In this document: in pieces, positions 1 to 10,814 of the stretch
How positions within the stretch are numbered: the stretch's first letter is position 1
How the letters are laid out: each line of letters begins with the position of its first letter
NCBI RefSeq assembly: GCF_036850765.1
Contig: NC_089495.1
Coordinates: forward strand, 198,532,847 to 198,596,846
From: Saccopteryx bilineata
Taxonomy: Eukaryota; Chordata; Mammalia; Chiroptera; Emballonuridae
Length of the DNA: 64,000 nt
Direction: 5' to 3'
Program-made: the position numbers and the translations under genes
Notes under the pieces: model-generated
What the model was told of the DNA's origin: nothing
The model's input: only the letters and a program-made list of their open reading frames with translations
Databases searched by the model: none

Positions 1-118
1 TTAAAGACTGAGTCTCAGACACGGTAAAGAAGTGGGCCAAGGTCGCAGAGCTCGTGAGGGACAGAAGTGGAATTTGAACCCTATTTTCTGCCTTTCCACT
101 GTATGTAGGCTCCCTCAC
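1..118 (-). mobile_element. MIR SINE fragment, cut by window edge
   Basis: The stretch reads as the reverse of the MIR core: a 'gactgagtctcagacacgg' version of the usual 'aaactgaggcacagagag' box, then 'aaggtcgcagagctcgtgag' and 'gaatttgaaccc'. MIR is an ancient tRNA-derived SINE shared by mammals and long inactive. The rest of the element lies outside the window. Confidence 0.6.
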
Positions 119-424
119 ATCTAAAGAAAAAGCTCTTTTTAATTTTTTTTTGCCTCCCATCCAGGGATGACTGGGATAATGTTTACCTTTACAGAACCCA
201 CGAAGAAAAGACAACTCCGAGACCCCTATGATGGCTCTGTAGGACAACATACTTTAGTACTTGAAAAAATATCTTCTTTCTCATAAATCGTCCACCGGAC
301 AACATGCTTCAGTCCTCAAAGAACCATCTCTTCACATAACCAATCACAGAAAAACTTTGGTCCCTCTGTCCTTGCCACTGTCCTAGTTCATCTCTACGTG
401 GTCCTCTACATGGTCATCCCTCGG

Positions 425-682
425 TGACCCTCTTAAATCTCACTTTCTCAGGGAGGCCACCCTGACTGCCCAGACTGCGGGAATCTCTGGTGTACGCCCC
501 CAACCCCTGCTCCCTCTCCTTATCCACCTTATACTCATCAGTTTAAATACTTGTCAGCTGTATTTCCCCTCTCACCGTGAGCTTCATGAAACCAGGGCCT
601 CAGGTCTGTGCCACTTCCCACTGTGTCCCCTGTGCCCGAACAATGCTTGGCACATGGTAATGCTCAATGAATAGCAACAGAC
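425..682 (+). mobile_element. L2 LINE 3' end
   Basis: The sequence follows the L2 3' end: 'gagcttcatgaaaccagggcc', 'gtgtcccctgtgcccgaacaatgcttggcacatgg' (split motif) and 'gctcaatgaatag'. L2 is an extinct mammalian LINE. Only the non-coding 3' part is present and no reverse transcriptase frame survives. Confidence 0.65.
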
Positions 683-689
683 TGATTCA

Positions 690-2119
690 GGATGGGTCGG
701 ACTGGTCTTTGCTCCTTACTGACTAGGGCTGGAATCACGTGTGTTCTGCGCCATGGGGGAGGCTTGAGCTCCTGGCGACTGTATGGACGGGCGATGTCCA
801 CGGTGTCCTGTCCTCGTCAGCCTGGCACAGCTCCTGTACACTGGAGCTGAGAGCTTGTTCTGTGGAGTCAGTCCATCCCCTCCCTGGTCTTCTTGCCTTC
901 CTGCTACCTTCTCCTTCCCTGGCACGATCGTCTCTTCCAGAGAACCCTGCCTGCTCACGACGTGCCTGAAAACAGCTTCAGTTTTGTCATTTCTGCTACT
1001 CAGATCTTAAGTGGGTGCAATTTTTGTCCCATTCTCCACCCTCCTCTTCCTCCTCTTTCCGTTTTGTGAATGCACACTTGTGCATAGGTACACCATACCT
1101 ATGCACACGCATGCACACACACACACACATGCGCACACACAGGATGAGCAATGTCTTTTCGTATCTCCTTTTTGCCTTTAGGCCAGAGTCCGTTGGCCCT
1201 TATTAGCCGGACCAACTTCTAAATGGGTCTCTTGTGGGAGAAAGGGCCTCCATGCGGCCTATGTGAGGTGCACCGCCTTCTGGGAGCATCCACCCTCTCG
1301 GGAAGCCGAGGATTCTCTGTGCATCTGTCTGTCACCTCTGTCTCTGACCAGTCTCCTCTGGGAGGCCTCCTTTTTCCTGAAGCTGACAACCTGGTAGTCC
1401 ATTCAGGCCTCTCTTGCTCCCAGGATGGCTGGTGCCCAAGGCCACGCCTCCTTCCCTCCCTCCGCCCTACAGGGGTGTCTGGTGGGAGGTTCCCTCCCTC
1501 TAGGCTGTGCAGGAGACTACCTATAGTTTGATGACTGCTTCCCAGATGCCGTAAGGCTGTGGCATTAGGCTGGGCCGCAGTCTCAAAGGGGGCCTGACCG
1601 CTGGACCACAGCCCTCGGGAGGAGCAACCCCAGTGTGCTCATTGCACCAACAGGCAGTAAAATCTGTGCCGTGCAGTCAAAAGCCTTTGACCTTGGAGCC
1701 CCGGTGTTTGGAAGGAGACTAGTGGGTGGTAATGTTCTCTGGTGATCCTGTTCCCAGGCCGCCTCGGCTCTGCCCCTCCCCCCGTCATGTCCCGCACCAG
1801 CCTTTGCCCTGGACCTTGTCCCTTCCCCGTGTGTGTCCCTAGTCTGCCCCGCCTGCTGCTCAGACCAATGGGAGGCCATAGGAGGAGAGTCTGGTTGGGG
1901 GAGGTGGGGTGGAACTGCCATCACACCTTATGACGTAATCACAACCACCCCTGCTCTCCAGGGTAGTGGCTTCCTGCATTCCAGGGGGCGGTCGGGTCTC
2001 TACCAGCTAACACTCCTGCCGGCTTCCGCTCCTGACACATCCGTGTTCTCTCCAGCTCACGTCCAGATCCTTCCCCCTCAGCAGCCCTGCTCCTCTGTTC
2101 TCCCATCAACAGGGCTGGA
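690..2119. other. Unique sequence, no gene seen
   Basis: Moderately GC-rich sequence without a recognised repeat, apart from a short CA-rich run at 1104-1141. Several 60-113 codon frames overlap on both strands and show no protein-like features. A single TGACGTAA (CRE/ATF-like) octamer at 1931-1938 is the only motif noted, and one octamer is not evidence of a promoter. Confidence 0.6.
1104..1141. repeat. Short CA-rich microsatellite
   Basis: Alternating CA run with interruptions (cacgcatgcacacacac, then gcgcacacac). It is short and impure. Confidence 0.85.
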
Positions 2120-2300
2120 TAAGACCTTTGGAGTCCACAGGCTTGGGTTTTAATACCTGGCTGTTTGACCCTGGACACGTGACTTCACCTCTTTGGACCT
2201 CTGTTTCCGCATCTGTAAAATGGGCTTCATAGTCCTTTTCTCACAGGGTTCTCATGAGAACGAAATAAGGCACTGTCCCTATGTAAGACACATTTTCTGA
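2120..2300 (+). mobile_element. MIR SINE
   Basis: It reads in MIR order: 'ggcttgggttttaatacc', 'tgaccctggacacgtgactt', 'cacctctttggacctctg', 'catctgtaaaatgggct', 'acagggttctcatgag'. A good match to the MIR core domain, full-length at least through the core. Confidence 0.8.
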
Positions 2301-2764
2301 GCACCTGCGATGGGACAGACACTGAGCGGGGTAACGGTGCCGGTGAGGCACAGTCCGGTGGCAATGAGCTGTAAGCTGGAAGTGGAGACAGAAAACTCTG
2401 GCCCAGGCACACGGAGATACCCCAACAAATGGAGCCATGAATTCCCTCTGCATGCCGGATGTGCTAAGAAGCAGAGGGATGGAAAGAGCGATAGAGACAG
2501 CAAGGCCAGGGCATCCTTGGGGGTGGGGCCGAAAGGGCTGTGTCAGGAGATGGCACCAAGCTGAACCCTGGAGGATGAGACGGAGTCCAGGACCGGGGAG
2601 AGCGAGTCAGGGGGAGGGATAGGGCTCGGAAAACGTGAAGCAGTCTGGTGGGTTTGCAGATCCCAAGAGGGGTCTTTGCCGCGTAAGTACGGGCAGCGAG
2701 AGTTCGGTTGGGACAGGTGAGTGTGAGACAAGAGGTACTGGCTCCTGTGGGCCTCCGGTTCTCC

Positions 2765-2926
2765 AGGTGCGGTCCTGGACCGGCGGCATCAGCGTCTCCT
2801 GGAGCCCTGTTAGAAATGCACATGCTGGAACCCTTTCTCACACCTACTGAGCAGAGACTCCCGGGGTGGGGCCCTGCAGGGGATGCTGACGTACAATCAA
2901 GTTTGGGAATCTCTGCTAGAGTAGAG
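2765..2926 (+). mobile_element. MER5A-like hAT-Charlie MITE
   Basis: It follows the MER5A order: 'ggtcctggaccggcggcatc', 'agcgtctcctggagccctg', 'ttagaaatgcacatgctgg', then 'actcccggggtggggccc' and 'agtttgggaatctctgc'. MER5A is a non-autonomous hAT element spread in early placental mammals. Both ends are worn, so I could not read the 8-bp target duplication. Confidence 0.65.
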
Positions 2927-3854
2927 TGCAGATCCCCCCTGCCCTGGGGGGGGGGGGAGGTGAGAGTGGGATGGGACCCATTCATTTATTTCAGAAGGTC
3001 CCTGGGCCTGGAGCGTAGAGGGCGGATGGTGGGAGCACGGAGCAGTCTAAGTCGGGCTGACAGTATTGCTTAATGGCTGCACTGAGCACCACCTGCATCT
3101 GGCCCTTCCACACTCGCACCTTGTCACTTTGAATGAACTTCAAGAGGCCACGGGGCTGCCTAACCAATGTCCCCTTCTGGGGCCTCTACGTGTAGGGGTT
3201 GTACACTGCAGGGCCAGGAGGCTGGGACTCGGTTTTGCAAAGGCTCATGTTTGAGGGACTCCTCTGTGGGAAGACTAGGAATGGAACCCAGTGGACCATG
3301 GCTTGGGTCCAGCAGCCAACAGTACTGGGAGGGGAGGGGGGAGCTGTGCTCTCCAGGGCTCAGGGGGCTGAGTGGGCGGTCCCGCTGCCCTCTGGCTGCT
3401 TCTGTGGACAGTGTCCAGTGGGCACGACTGGTGGAGGGGACCTAACAACCCTGGCCCTTCCCACTGCCCTGAGGCCTCAGGGTCCTGAGCTCGCTTGTGA
3501 GCACCTGTTTGTACCCGTGGCGTCTGGGAGACTCGCTAACCCTCATCATCGGGGCTGAGGGCACAGGTCTGGTCTTCATCACCTGAAGTCTGGACGGCCT
3601 ATCAGGGTGGCAGATTGAAAGCACAGGCATAAACATTTTGGAGCCTGTGCAAGTCTGGGAGCCCTTATCTAGTGCTTGAAATTGTCAACAAGCTACGGGC
3701 CTCATGGTCCCCCTATACCTACAATCAATGGGCAAAACTTAACAGATTATTTAGGTAAAAATTGCTAAAATACCAAGAAAGTCAGGCAACATAGCTGATA
3801 TATTGTACTTAGGCAATTAAAGCCAAACATCTGAGAACTCATTTAAAGCTGTGT
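2927..3854. other. Unique sequence, no gene seen
   Basis: No recognised repeat. It contains a G-run near 2946-2957. Frames of up to 119 codons are of random character and lack splice-consistent edges. Confidence 0.55.
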
Positions 3855-4092
3855 AGAAGCATGCAGGTAGAGAGTAAGCATGAGGTTTGGAGTCGGTTTT
3901 CCAGGTAGATACTGGCTTTGCGGCATGGCTTTGCCTTTCAGAACCATCAGTTCCTTTTCTGTAAAGGGGCGGCAATGATTTATTGCCCTTGTGGGATTTT
4001 GTTAAGAACTGATGGAAATACTACATTGTGCCAAGCAACTGGCAGAGAGCGGGCACACAGTGAGTGCTTCCCCTTCTGTTCAGTTCCTGCCG
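3855..4092 (+). mobile_element. MIR SINE
   Basis: MIR order is visible: 'gtttggagtcggttttcc', 'agaaccatcagttccttttc', 'tgtaaaggggcggcaatg', 'tgttaagaactgatgg', 'ggcacacagtgagtgctt'. Diverged but almost complete. Confidence 0.7.
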
Positions 4093-4097
4093 AGCTT

Positions 4098-4440
4098 CCT
4101 TGCTGATTGTTACAGTTTCTACTGCTGTGTAACAAAACATCCCAAACTTAGTGAAATAGAAACCGCCATTTTATTATGCCCAGGGAGTCTATGGGTTGGG
4201 AATTCCGAGAGGATACTGGGAGGCTGGCTGGACTCTGCACCCTGATGTTTGAATCTGCAGCTGGGAACGCTCAAAGGGGTGGAGGCGACTTGAATAGCAG
4301 GCAACTGGAGAGTCTGATTCCATGGTTGGCTTAATTCGTGATCTGGTGCCTCGGCTGGAAGCTGGACTCAGCTGGGCCAGCATGTTTCCACTCTGGCACG
4401 ATCCCTCACTGGTCACCCCATATTCCACAGACTGTGATGG
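4098..4440 (-). mobile_element. Ancient LTR-like repeat (MaLR/MER type, tentative)
   Basis: It begins with 'tttctactgctgtgtaac', continues 'catcccaaacttagtg' and 'gggttgggaattccgag', then 'gctggactcagctggg' and 'cactctggcacgatccct'. I recall this arrangement from reverse-oriented MaLR/MLT1-like LTRs in placental genomes. The family is not certain. Confidence 0.45.
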
Positions 4441-4799
4441 AAACTGCCTGGTTCCTGCAACAAGCCTTGGAAGCCACCTAGCACGACGATGGCTCTAGTC
4501 TGTTGACTGAAGCAGTCACAAGCCTACCCAAGTTCAGGGAGAGGAAACACAAGCCCGACCTTCACAGAGGGCTGTGCTTTCAACCCGCTGCCCCGATCAG
4601 CCTTCCGGACGTAAGTCGGGGATGACCCTCTGGTGAGTGCTAGCAAGTCTCCTTCCAGATGTCGTGGTTGCGACCTCATCGGCTCCTCGCGAGTCTGAGA
4701 ATTCAACTGACCTCGCTCTGTGACCCGAGGAAGGGCCCAGAGTCTATTTTCCTGCAGCTCATGGAGGCCAGGTGAGCCGGGGAGAGGGGCGAACAGCAT

Positions 4800-5100
4800 C
4801 CCACCGGTTCTCCTTCTCCGGGCGTTTAAAAAGCAGTAAGTAATAAATAGATGAGAGCCTGGGAGGTGTGATTGATTTGTTTTATGAATCACGGAAGAGG
4901 CTGTAACTCATGGGAGATTAGGGTGGAAGTAAGTTGTATGGCTCTCGCATTCCACGCGGAGATTAATGGCTTATTCCACGAGGCCCCACTGTTAACCCAG
5001 CTCACCCACAGGGAGTTTAATGGCAGGGCCATACGGGCCGACTTTTAATTCTTGAACAAATGCTCCTGGCTTGCGTGTGGCCTTGATTCTCACGAGTGAG
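4800..5100. other. Candidate conserved non-coding element
   Basis: A repeat-free block between repeats. It carries several homeobox-type cores (GATTAATGGCTTATTCC near 4961-4977, GTTTAATGGC near 5015) and a GTTAACCCAG (HNF1-like half) near 4991. This is motif inspection only, and conservation across species was not tested. Confidence 0.3.
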
Positions 5101-5261
5101 CACCTGCCTAGTTAGAGAGAGGAGACGGCTTCCCTCTTGGGGAGAGGGAGCTAAGGGTTCCCGAGGATACTCAGTTTCTTCCCGCTCATTTTATTTATTT
5201 TTTCCTCTTCAAGGTTATGAGCAGAATTTTTCGGGAGGGCTGCGGAATGATGGCATTTCTG

Positions 5262-5432
5262 TTACCGCCACCATCTGTGTTCCAGGTCCCGTGCTGAGGG
5301 GCTTTATAGAGAGAGTCTCATTGTAATCTCCCGGCAGCCGCATGAGGTAGGCATGCTCGAACCCGTTTCACGGATGAGACCCGGGGGCTAGAGGTGCACG
5401 GCCTCGTGGAGGGAGCACAGGTGGGCATCACG
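5262..5432 (-). mobile_element. MIR SINE
   Basis: Reverse MIR order: 'tgtgttccaggtcccgtgct', 'tctcattgtaatctcccggc', 'cgcatgaggtaggcatgc', 'gtttcacggatgagaccc'. Many CpGs are kept, but the match is otherwise typical. Confidence 0.65.
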
Positions 5433-5434
5433 CG

Positions 5435-5600
5435 GACCGGGGTTGGGATCCTGGGGGCATGCTTCCCTCGTCGGCGTCCTCGGAACTGCAGAGCTCTCGT
5501 CTGTGAGATGGATCACAGAAAATGCTTAGTGTAGAAGAGGTGCCCTGCGGGTTTCAGCACACAGTGACTGGCACTCAGCCAGTGCTTGTTAGAAGCCATC
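5435..5600 (+). mobile_element. Degraded MIR SINE
   Basis: Weak MIR-like series: 'ctcgtctgtgagatggatc' in place of the 'catctgtaaaatgggg' box, then 'cacagtgactggcactcagc' and 'agtgcttgttag'. It lies directly behind an inverted MIR. Confidence 0.4.
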
Positions 5601-5795
5601 CCAGGAGCCTACTGGGGACAAGAAAGGGACAGCAGAGAGAACAGCCACTCTGTGCTTCTGAGACAAACACGGCGTTGGGTGGCAGCCTCTGGTGCCGTCC
5701 CTAGGAAGGTCAGAGTGGGGTTCAGTGGGATTGGCCCAGATGGTTGAAGGGTGAATGGCCCAGGCTGGACAAGGGTGAGGTTAAACTCTAAACTT

Positions 5796-6173
5796 GCCCT
5801 GGCCGGTTGGCTCAGCGGTAGAGCGTCGGCCTGGCGTGCAGGGGACCCGGGTTCGATTCCTGGCCAGGGCACATAGGAGAAGCGCCCATTTGCTTCTCCA
5901 CCCCCCCTCCTTCCTCTCTGTCTCTCTCTTCCCCTCCCGCAGCCAAGGCTCCATTGGAGCAAAGATGGCCCGGGCGCTGGGGATGGCTCCTTGGCCTCTG
6001 CCCCACGCGCTAGAGTGGCTCTGATCGCGACAGAGAGACACCCCGGAGGGACAGAGCATCACCCCCTGGTGGGCAGAGCGTCGCCCCTGGTGGGAGTGCC
6101 GGGTGGATCCCGGTCGGGCGCATGCAGGAGTCTGTCTGACTGTCTCTCCCCATTTCCAGCTTCAGAAAAATAC

Positions 6174-6205
<32 letters not shown>

Positions 6206-6221
6206 CAAAACAAAAAAACCC
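5796..6221 (+). mobile_element. Rhin-1-type tRNA SINE, full length
   Basis: The tRNA-like head starts GCCCTGGCCGGTTGGCTCAG and carries an A box and a B box (GGTTCGATTCC, 5850-5860), the internal RNA polymerase III promoter. A long SINE-specific body follows, then the TTCAGAAAAATAC tail signature and an (AAAAC)n-rich tail. Target-site duplication CTCTAAACTT is exact at 5786-5795 and 6222-6231, so the insertion is intact. I recognise the family as the horseshoe-bat Rhin-1 type. The head is not a functional tRNA gene. The body gives overlapping spurious frames of up to 117 codons. Confidence 0.85.
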
Positions 6222-6231
6222 CTCTAAACTT

Positions 6232-7254
6232 GGCCATGATGCAGAGTATCAGTTTAAGAGCACCTGATGATACTTGTGGCAGAATGTCAGAATCCAGGAG
6301 CTGGCTGGCTCCTCCAGCTGCTCCCCCTGACGTCTGTCCGGACCCGGGCAGCAGCGGTCAGAGGTCTCAGCAGAGCTTGCATAGAGCCCGGAGGCACCCT
6401 GTTGTTGGTGAGCCACCAGGGAGGCCATGGGACGCCCTTGACATTCCTGACCTTGGCCTGTTTGTCTGTGTTCACACACAGAGAGAATAAAGCAAATAGA
6501 TCAAAGTGTAGCAACTGGCAAGCCCGGATAGAAGGTGTGTGGACGCTTCTTACACTACACCGAAACTTTTCTTTTAGTCTGGTATTGCATCAGAGTAAAA
6601 GGAAACTCTCAGGAAGCTCGACCTCAGAGACCCTCTGAGCTCCCCGTGGCCCAGACCGTTGGAAGGATTTGAGCAGCTGGTGTCTGAGACAAGCCCGGTA
6701 GAGCGAGCAGAGACTGGGTCTCCCCTGCCCACTGGTTAGCCACACCCTCTGAAACACGGGGCTGGAGAGGCCCTAAGGAGAGCTCCCAGCACGTATCACA
6801 GGGGCCTCGGGAAGCACACCATTGTCCCCAGGTACCTCTGTGTTCGCCCTCGCTCCCTCTGCTTAGCCTGTCTCTTTGCAGAACCCTGCCTATGGTCAGG
6901 GAGTTTGGTAGGTTAAAAGCAGCCCTGAGGGGCGTGCGAAGTGTTTCCCCGAAGAGATCAAAGAGTCAGCCGAACATAAAAGACATCATATAAAACTATA
7001 TATATTAGGAGCAAAACAAAGAGAGATGAAAAGCCCGACCGGGGAGCGTGATCTATATGTCCGAGTCGATAAGTCCGGACTTCCGCGATCTGCTCTCGGG
7101 AGCTGCCAGCCCAGGCAGGAATGCGGCTGCGTTCAGAAGAGGCAGCCGCATCAAAGGGGATGTGTATGGACTCCGGCCCAAGGACGAGGCAGGGACTGTA
7201 CGTCCCAGGCTTCACGAGGACTCTCTAGGACGAACGTGGTTTCTTTTACCTTTC
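6232..7254. other. Unique sequence, no gene seen
   Basis: No recognised repeat. There is a small AT-rich patch at about 6975-7015. Open frames of 75-140 codons overlap each other on both strands and show no domain-like features. Confidence 0.55.
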
Positions 7255-7620
7255 CTTTTAATCAGTTACTGTGTAAGTCGGGGTTCAACCAGAGAAAGAG
7301 AACTAATAGTAGGCAGACATTAAGACTGCTCCTACAGAATCGGTGGATAGGACGTGGCAAGTCTGACACGCGCAGGGCGGGCTGGAACTCCCGGGCGAGG
7401 GCGGAAGCGTCTGTCCGCAGCAGAATGTCCTCTGTAGGGAAAGCCTAGGTCTTCCACCTGACTGATTCAGGATCACCCAAAGTCTACAGGACAGTTTCCC
7501 ACACTTCACGTCAACGGATCAGCAACTTCAGTCACAGCTACAAAATAACTTCCCAGCAACTCCTGGATTACTGTTTGATGAACTACCTGGGGACGGTAGC
7601 CTAGTCAGCTTGACACATAG
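7255..7620. mobile_element. Ancient placental repeat, LTR-like (family unsure)
   Basis: It starts 'gggttcaaccagagaaagag' and 'aactaatagtaggc', and ends 'ggggacggtagcctagtcag' with 'cttgacacatagaaa'. These are the ends of a well-known ~400-bp placental repeat beginning 'gggttctccagagaaacag' and ending 'agttgacacataaaa'. I am sure of the resemblance but not of the Repbase name or orientation. Confidence 0.45.
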
Positions 7621-7924
7621 AAAGAGTTGGTGGCACCTCCTCATACATTCAGAATCCCTCCCGTTCTCTCCATCCTCATTTATACGTCCGAAGGTCAATG
7701 GCTCCCCACTGTGTCCCCGCATGCAAGTCCACGGCCTCCAGGCCAATCCCGTGTGCGTACTCTGGGTCAGGGGCCACCAGCTTCCTCCCACCGGTTATGG
7801 CATCAACACCGACATATTAAGCCAAGCAGTTACCACCCTTCATTTTGTACCGAAGCTCCAAGCCACGCGGACTTGTTCATGTCATTCACACTTTTCCTTC
7901 TGCACAGAATGACAATCGCTGACA

Positions 7925-8110
7925 TCTCTCAGACACCTGCCAGTTCTCAATACACCGTGTCAAGCGCTTTGCCATGGATGGTCTAAGTTAATACCTGGAA
8001 AAACTGTGTTTGGCAGATGAGAAAACTGAGACAGAGAGGATTGAATCTCTTGGTCACCAAGGAAGTAGTCACTGGCCTCACCCACAATCCCAGGAGTGCC
8101 ACTCCACAGT
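7925..8110 (-). mobile_element. MIR SINE
   Basis: Reverse MIR: 'ccgtgtcaagcgctttgcc', 'gtctaagttaatacctgg', 'gcagatgagaaaactgag' and 'tcttggtcaccaaggaag'. The central box is well kept. Confidence 0.7.
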
Positions 8111-8119
8111 CCGTGACTC

Positions 8120-8300
8120 TGAGCGTTGCATCTCGCTGCCTTTCTGCAGGTCCTCTTCTCACGGCTGCAGTGACAGTCTACTTGTCCCTCAAAGCCCGTC
8201 TCATCCGGCACCCCCTCCTGGCAGCCTTTTGGATTTTTTTAGAGAAAAACCGCAGCCTTCTCTTCTGTGCCTCCGTAGTCCTTGGCTCACTGTACCGTTC
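8120..8300 (+). mobile_element. Possible L2 fragment
   Basis: Pyrimidine-rich sequence with 'caaagcccgtctcatccgg' and 'caccccctcctggcagcc' resembles the L2 region upstream of its 3' end. Weak support. Confidence 0.3.
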
Positions 8301-9334
8301 CCGTGCCCCTTGCCTGTGACGACCTGCTCGTGGGGCTGCCTGCTCCTCCCTCTCCATGGGAGCTCCCCCAGGAGAGGGGGTGGGTTGGCCTTGTCTGCCT
8401 CCAGGCCCGGAAAGCGGTCTGACCCATGACTGACACTCCTGACTGCTGCCAAGAATTGACTTATTTAGGGACTTATGGTCTTTCTCAAGGCTCGGCTGGT
8501 GGCTGGCGGAGCTGACAGCCCTGCTCTTTCCTCTACTTGCTCTTCTGCCTATTCCAGCGCATCCCTGTGATCAAGTTAGATGTCGAATTCTAATCCTCTT
8601 GACTGCCATCGCAGCGGAGGAGTGGTGGCCCGTCGTGCGCTGCCAGCCCGTGTGTCTGACTGATGGACGAGGGCCTGGCAGTGGGTGCTTCTCCCACTAG
8701 AAGGAGCGAGGCGGCTGGCTCCACGGCCCACCTCGTCTCCGCTGCATCTCCCCGGCGTCTCAACGGCTCAGCAGCTCTCTTTGGCTCCGAGGTCCTGAGC
8801 ACACATGTGATTTTTAGCTCCTGATGCACATTAGTCATAGGAGATGGAAAATGATAGTTTTCAGGAAGCAGCATCTGGACGGATGCAGAGGGCGCCGGCT
8901 TTTGGAGACGTGGTGGAAACAGGTACTTTGCGTCTAATGATCAAAACCTGTTCCTCGACTAAAAACCACATGAAGAAGGGGGCACGGTTTACGGCCCTGT
9001 TCAAGGTGGAGGGTCAGGTGGTAAAAAGGGGGTTGAGGCAGAGGCCAGGACAGGAGGTGGCAGGTTGGTCCGGCTGGATGCCTCCACCTGCCCCAGGGGC
9101 AATGAGGGTGATTCCTACAGGGGACACTCACGTCACAGTGCCTGGCTGTGGGACCCGGCTGAGGGCTGGTCCGTGGACGGAGGGACGGAAGGAGTGCAGG
9201 TGGGCGCCGAGATCTGTGTGAGGGGTCTGGTGATCAAAACCTGTTCACCTGGCCTCTTTCTGTGCCCCGGTTTCCCCGTCTGAGATCACGGTGCTAAGCT
9301 GTGTGCGGCACAGGAGACGAGAGCGATGGCGGGA
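8301..9334. other. Unique GC-rich sequence, no gene seen
   Basis: No recognised repeat apart from a faint MIR-like phrase near 9250-9280 ('ccccggtttccccgtctgag'). A 16-bp word (tgatcaaaacctgttc) occurs at 8938-8953 and 9231-9246, which could be chance. Open frames of up to 125 codons have no protein-like features. Confidence 0.5.
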
Positions 9335-9900
9335 AAGTTCTTTGATTACACAAATCACGAAATAATAGTATTTAATGATTTATAACGTGGTTTGAGATCT
9401 TGGGGTGAAAGCTGTGGAAGCCGCAGTATGTTATTAGCCGGTGGTCGCTAACCTTTGTTCGGGTAATGGACTTAATTACTGCATTAATTGGATGCCGTGG
9501 TGGGGAGGAGCGGAGGGGGTCCCTTCCTGGTTTCCTCCCCGCCACCTTTCAGCTCTGCCAGGTCAGTCCAGGGGGACGTGTGTCCACCTGTCCTGAGCCC
9601 TCCCCCTCCCTCCCAGTCCCCTCTGCCAGCCTGGGCCCCACCGTGTACTCACTGGGAGTGCATTGTGGGCGAGGCCGTTCTGGTTTTGGAGGGGTTGACG
9701 AGGTTGCTCTCTGCGGTCCCTGCGTATCAATCACCAGCTCTAATTAGACCGTAAATGTCTCTCCCCCCCTCTCAATGCTTGTTGCAGGTCACGTGGCCGA
9801 TATGTAAATCTCAGTCCCCGGAGCAGTTTAATGGCCACGGTGACCACAGGTAGTAACTCAGGCTCCTCTATAAATGGAAAATAAAAACAACAACTCATTA
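9335..9900. other. Candidate conserved non-coding block
   Basis: Two AT-rich, repeat-free islands (9335-9485 and 9725-9900) surround a GC-richer spacer. The first has TTTAATGATTTATAACG and CTTAATTACTGCATTAATTGG-like homeobox cores (split here to short words). The second has CTCTAATTAGACC, GGTCACGTGGCC (E-box) and AGTTTAATGGCC. Dense TAAT cores in unique sequence are typical of developmental enhancers, but this is inference only. Confidence 0.3.
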
Positions 9901-10259
9901 CGGATGATGGTAGGTCTGCAACCTACACACCGTACCTCATAAACTGCAGGGGTGGCATCTGTGCTCGGCTGAGGACAGCTCGGGGAGGGGCTCCGGGGGG
10001 GGGCGGGAGAGCAGATTTGTGACCTGCCATTTCCAGGGTGTCTTTGTTTCTCTCTCTGTCCTGGCCCCGTGCAGCCACGGGGGCTGAAGAACTTGACCCC
10101 GGTCCTTCCCAGCTTAGCAAGAAGCGGTTCTGACCAGGCTCCCTCGCTGCCTGTAGGTGGGGCTAGTATTGGCCAGTGAGTCTTGGCTGTCCTTTTTCTG
10201 AAGCTGGTGTGTGTCCTGGGGCTGACCAGGATCCCTACAGACTTGTTGCCCCTCTTATC
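9901..10259. other. Unique sequence, no gene seen
   Basis: It holds a short G-run near 9995-10002 and ordinary mixed sequence. Nothing else was recognised. Confidence 0.5.
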
Positions 10260-10273
10260 TGTGTCACCGATTT

Positions 10274-10741
10274 AAATTTTTTTCAAGTTGATTTTTAAAC
10301 AGAGAGAGAGGGTAGGGGGAGAGAAACCTCAATTTGTTGTTCCGCTTATTTATGCATTCCTTGGTTGGTCCTGTCTGCGCCCTGACGGGGGATCAAACCC
10401 ACAACCTGGGTGTATCAGGATGACGCTCTAAACCAGTGGTCCCCAACCCCAGGCACCGGTCCGTGAGCCATTTGGTACCGGTCCTCAGAGATAACTTACA
10501 TTATTTCCGTTTTATTTATATTTAAGTCTGAATAATGTTTTATTTTTAAAAAATGACCAGATTCCCTCTGTTACATCCGTCTAAGACTCACTCTTGATGC
10601 TTGTCTCGGCCACACGATACATTTATCCATCCCACCCTAAAGGCCGGTCCGTGAAAATATTTTCTGACATTAAACCGGTCCATGGCCCAAAAAAGGTTGG
10701 GGACCACTGCTCTAAACAACTGAGCTCCCCGGCCAGGGCCA
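10274..10741 (-). mobile_element. tRNA SINE (third family), split by a hAT element
   Basis: Read in reverse it begins GCCCTGGCCGGGGAGCTCAG, carries a B-box-like GGGTTTGATCCCC, and continues to a 'tttaaaaatcaacttg' A-rich end. The target duplication is TGTGTCACC plus a few weaker bases, at 10260-10273 and 10742-10755. A 276-bp hAT element (10434-10709) sits inside it, so the SINE itself is only about 185 bp. The same family recurs at 50668-50883 and 59497-59655. Confidence 0.75.
10434..10709. mobile_element. Non-autonomous hAT MITE, intact ends
   Basis: Terminal inverted repeats match perfectly over 15 bases (CAGTGGTCCCCAACC left, GGTTGGGGACCACTG right). They are flanked by an exact 8-bp target duplication, CTCTAAAC, at 10426-10433 and 10710-10717, the hAT superfamily hallmark. 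The 276-bp interior has no transposase frame, so it must have been moved by an enzyme from elsewhere. It lies inside a SINE and is therefore younger than that SINE copy. Confidence 0.9.
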
Positions 10742-10814
10742 TGTGTCACCAGTTTTAGAGGAGCAGCACGCCCGAGCAGAACGGCAAGTTCCATGAAGGT
10801 GAAGATGTTTGCCT

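Noticed and set aside
1931..1938. TGACGTAA CRE-like site
   Set aside because: A single octamer in unannotated sequence is expected by chance about once per window.
2464..2985. 173-codon minus-strand frame
   Set aside because: It overlaps a MER5-like element and is Pro/Ser/Arg-rich by composition. No splice or promoter context supports it.
5796..5870. tRNA-like sequence with A and B boxes
   Set aside because: This is the head of a SINE. It continues into the SINE body and lacks a pairing acceptor stem. The same applies to the heads at 26951, 45284 and 62685.
8938..9246. 16-bp word repeated (tgatcaaaacctgttc)
   Set aside because: One shared 16-mer in 64 kb is not far from chance expectation, and the flanks do not match.
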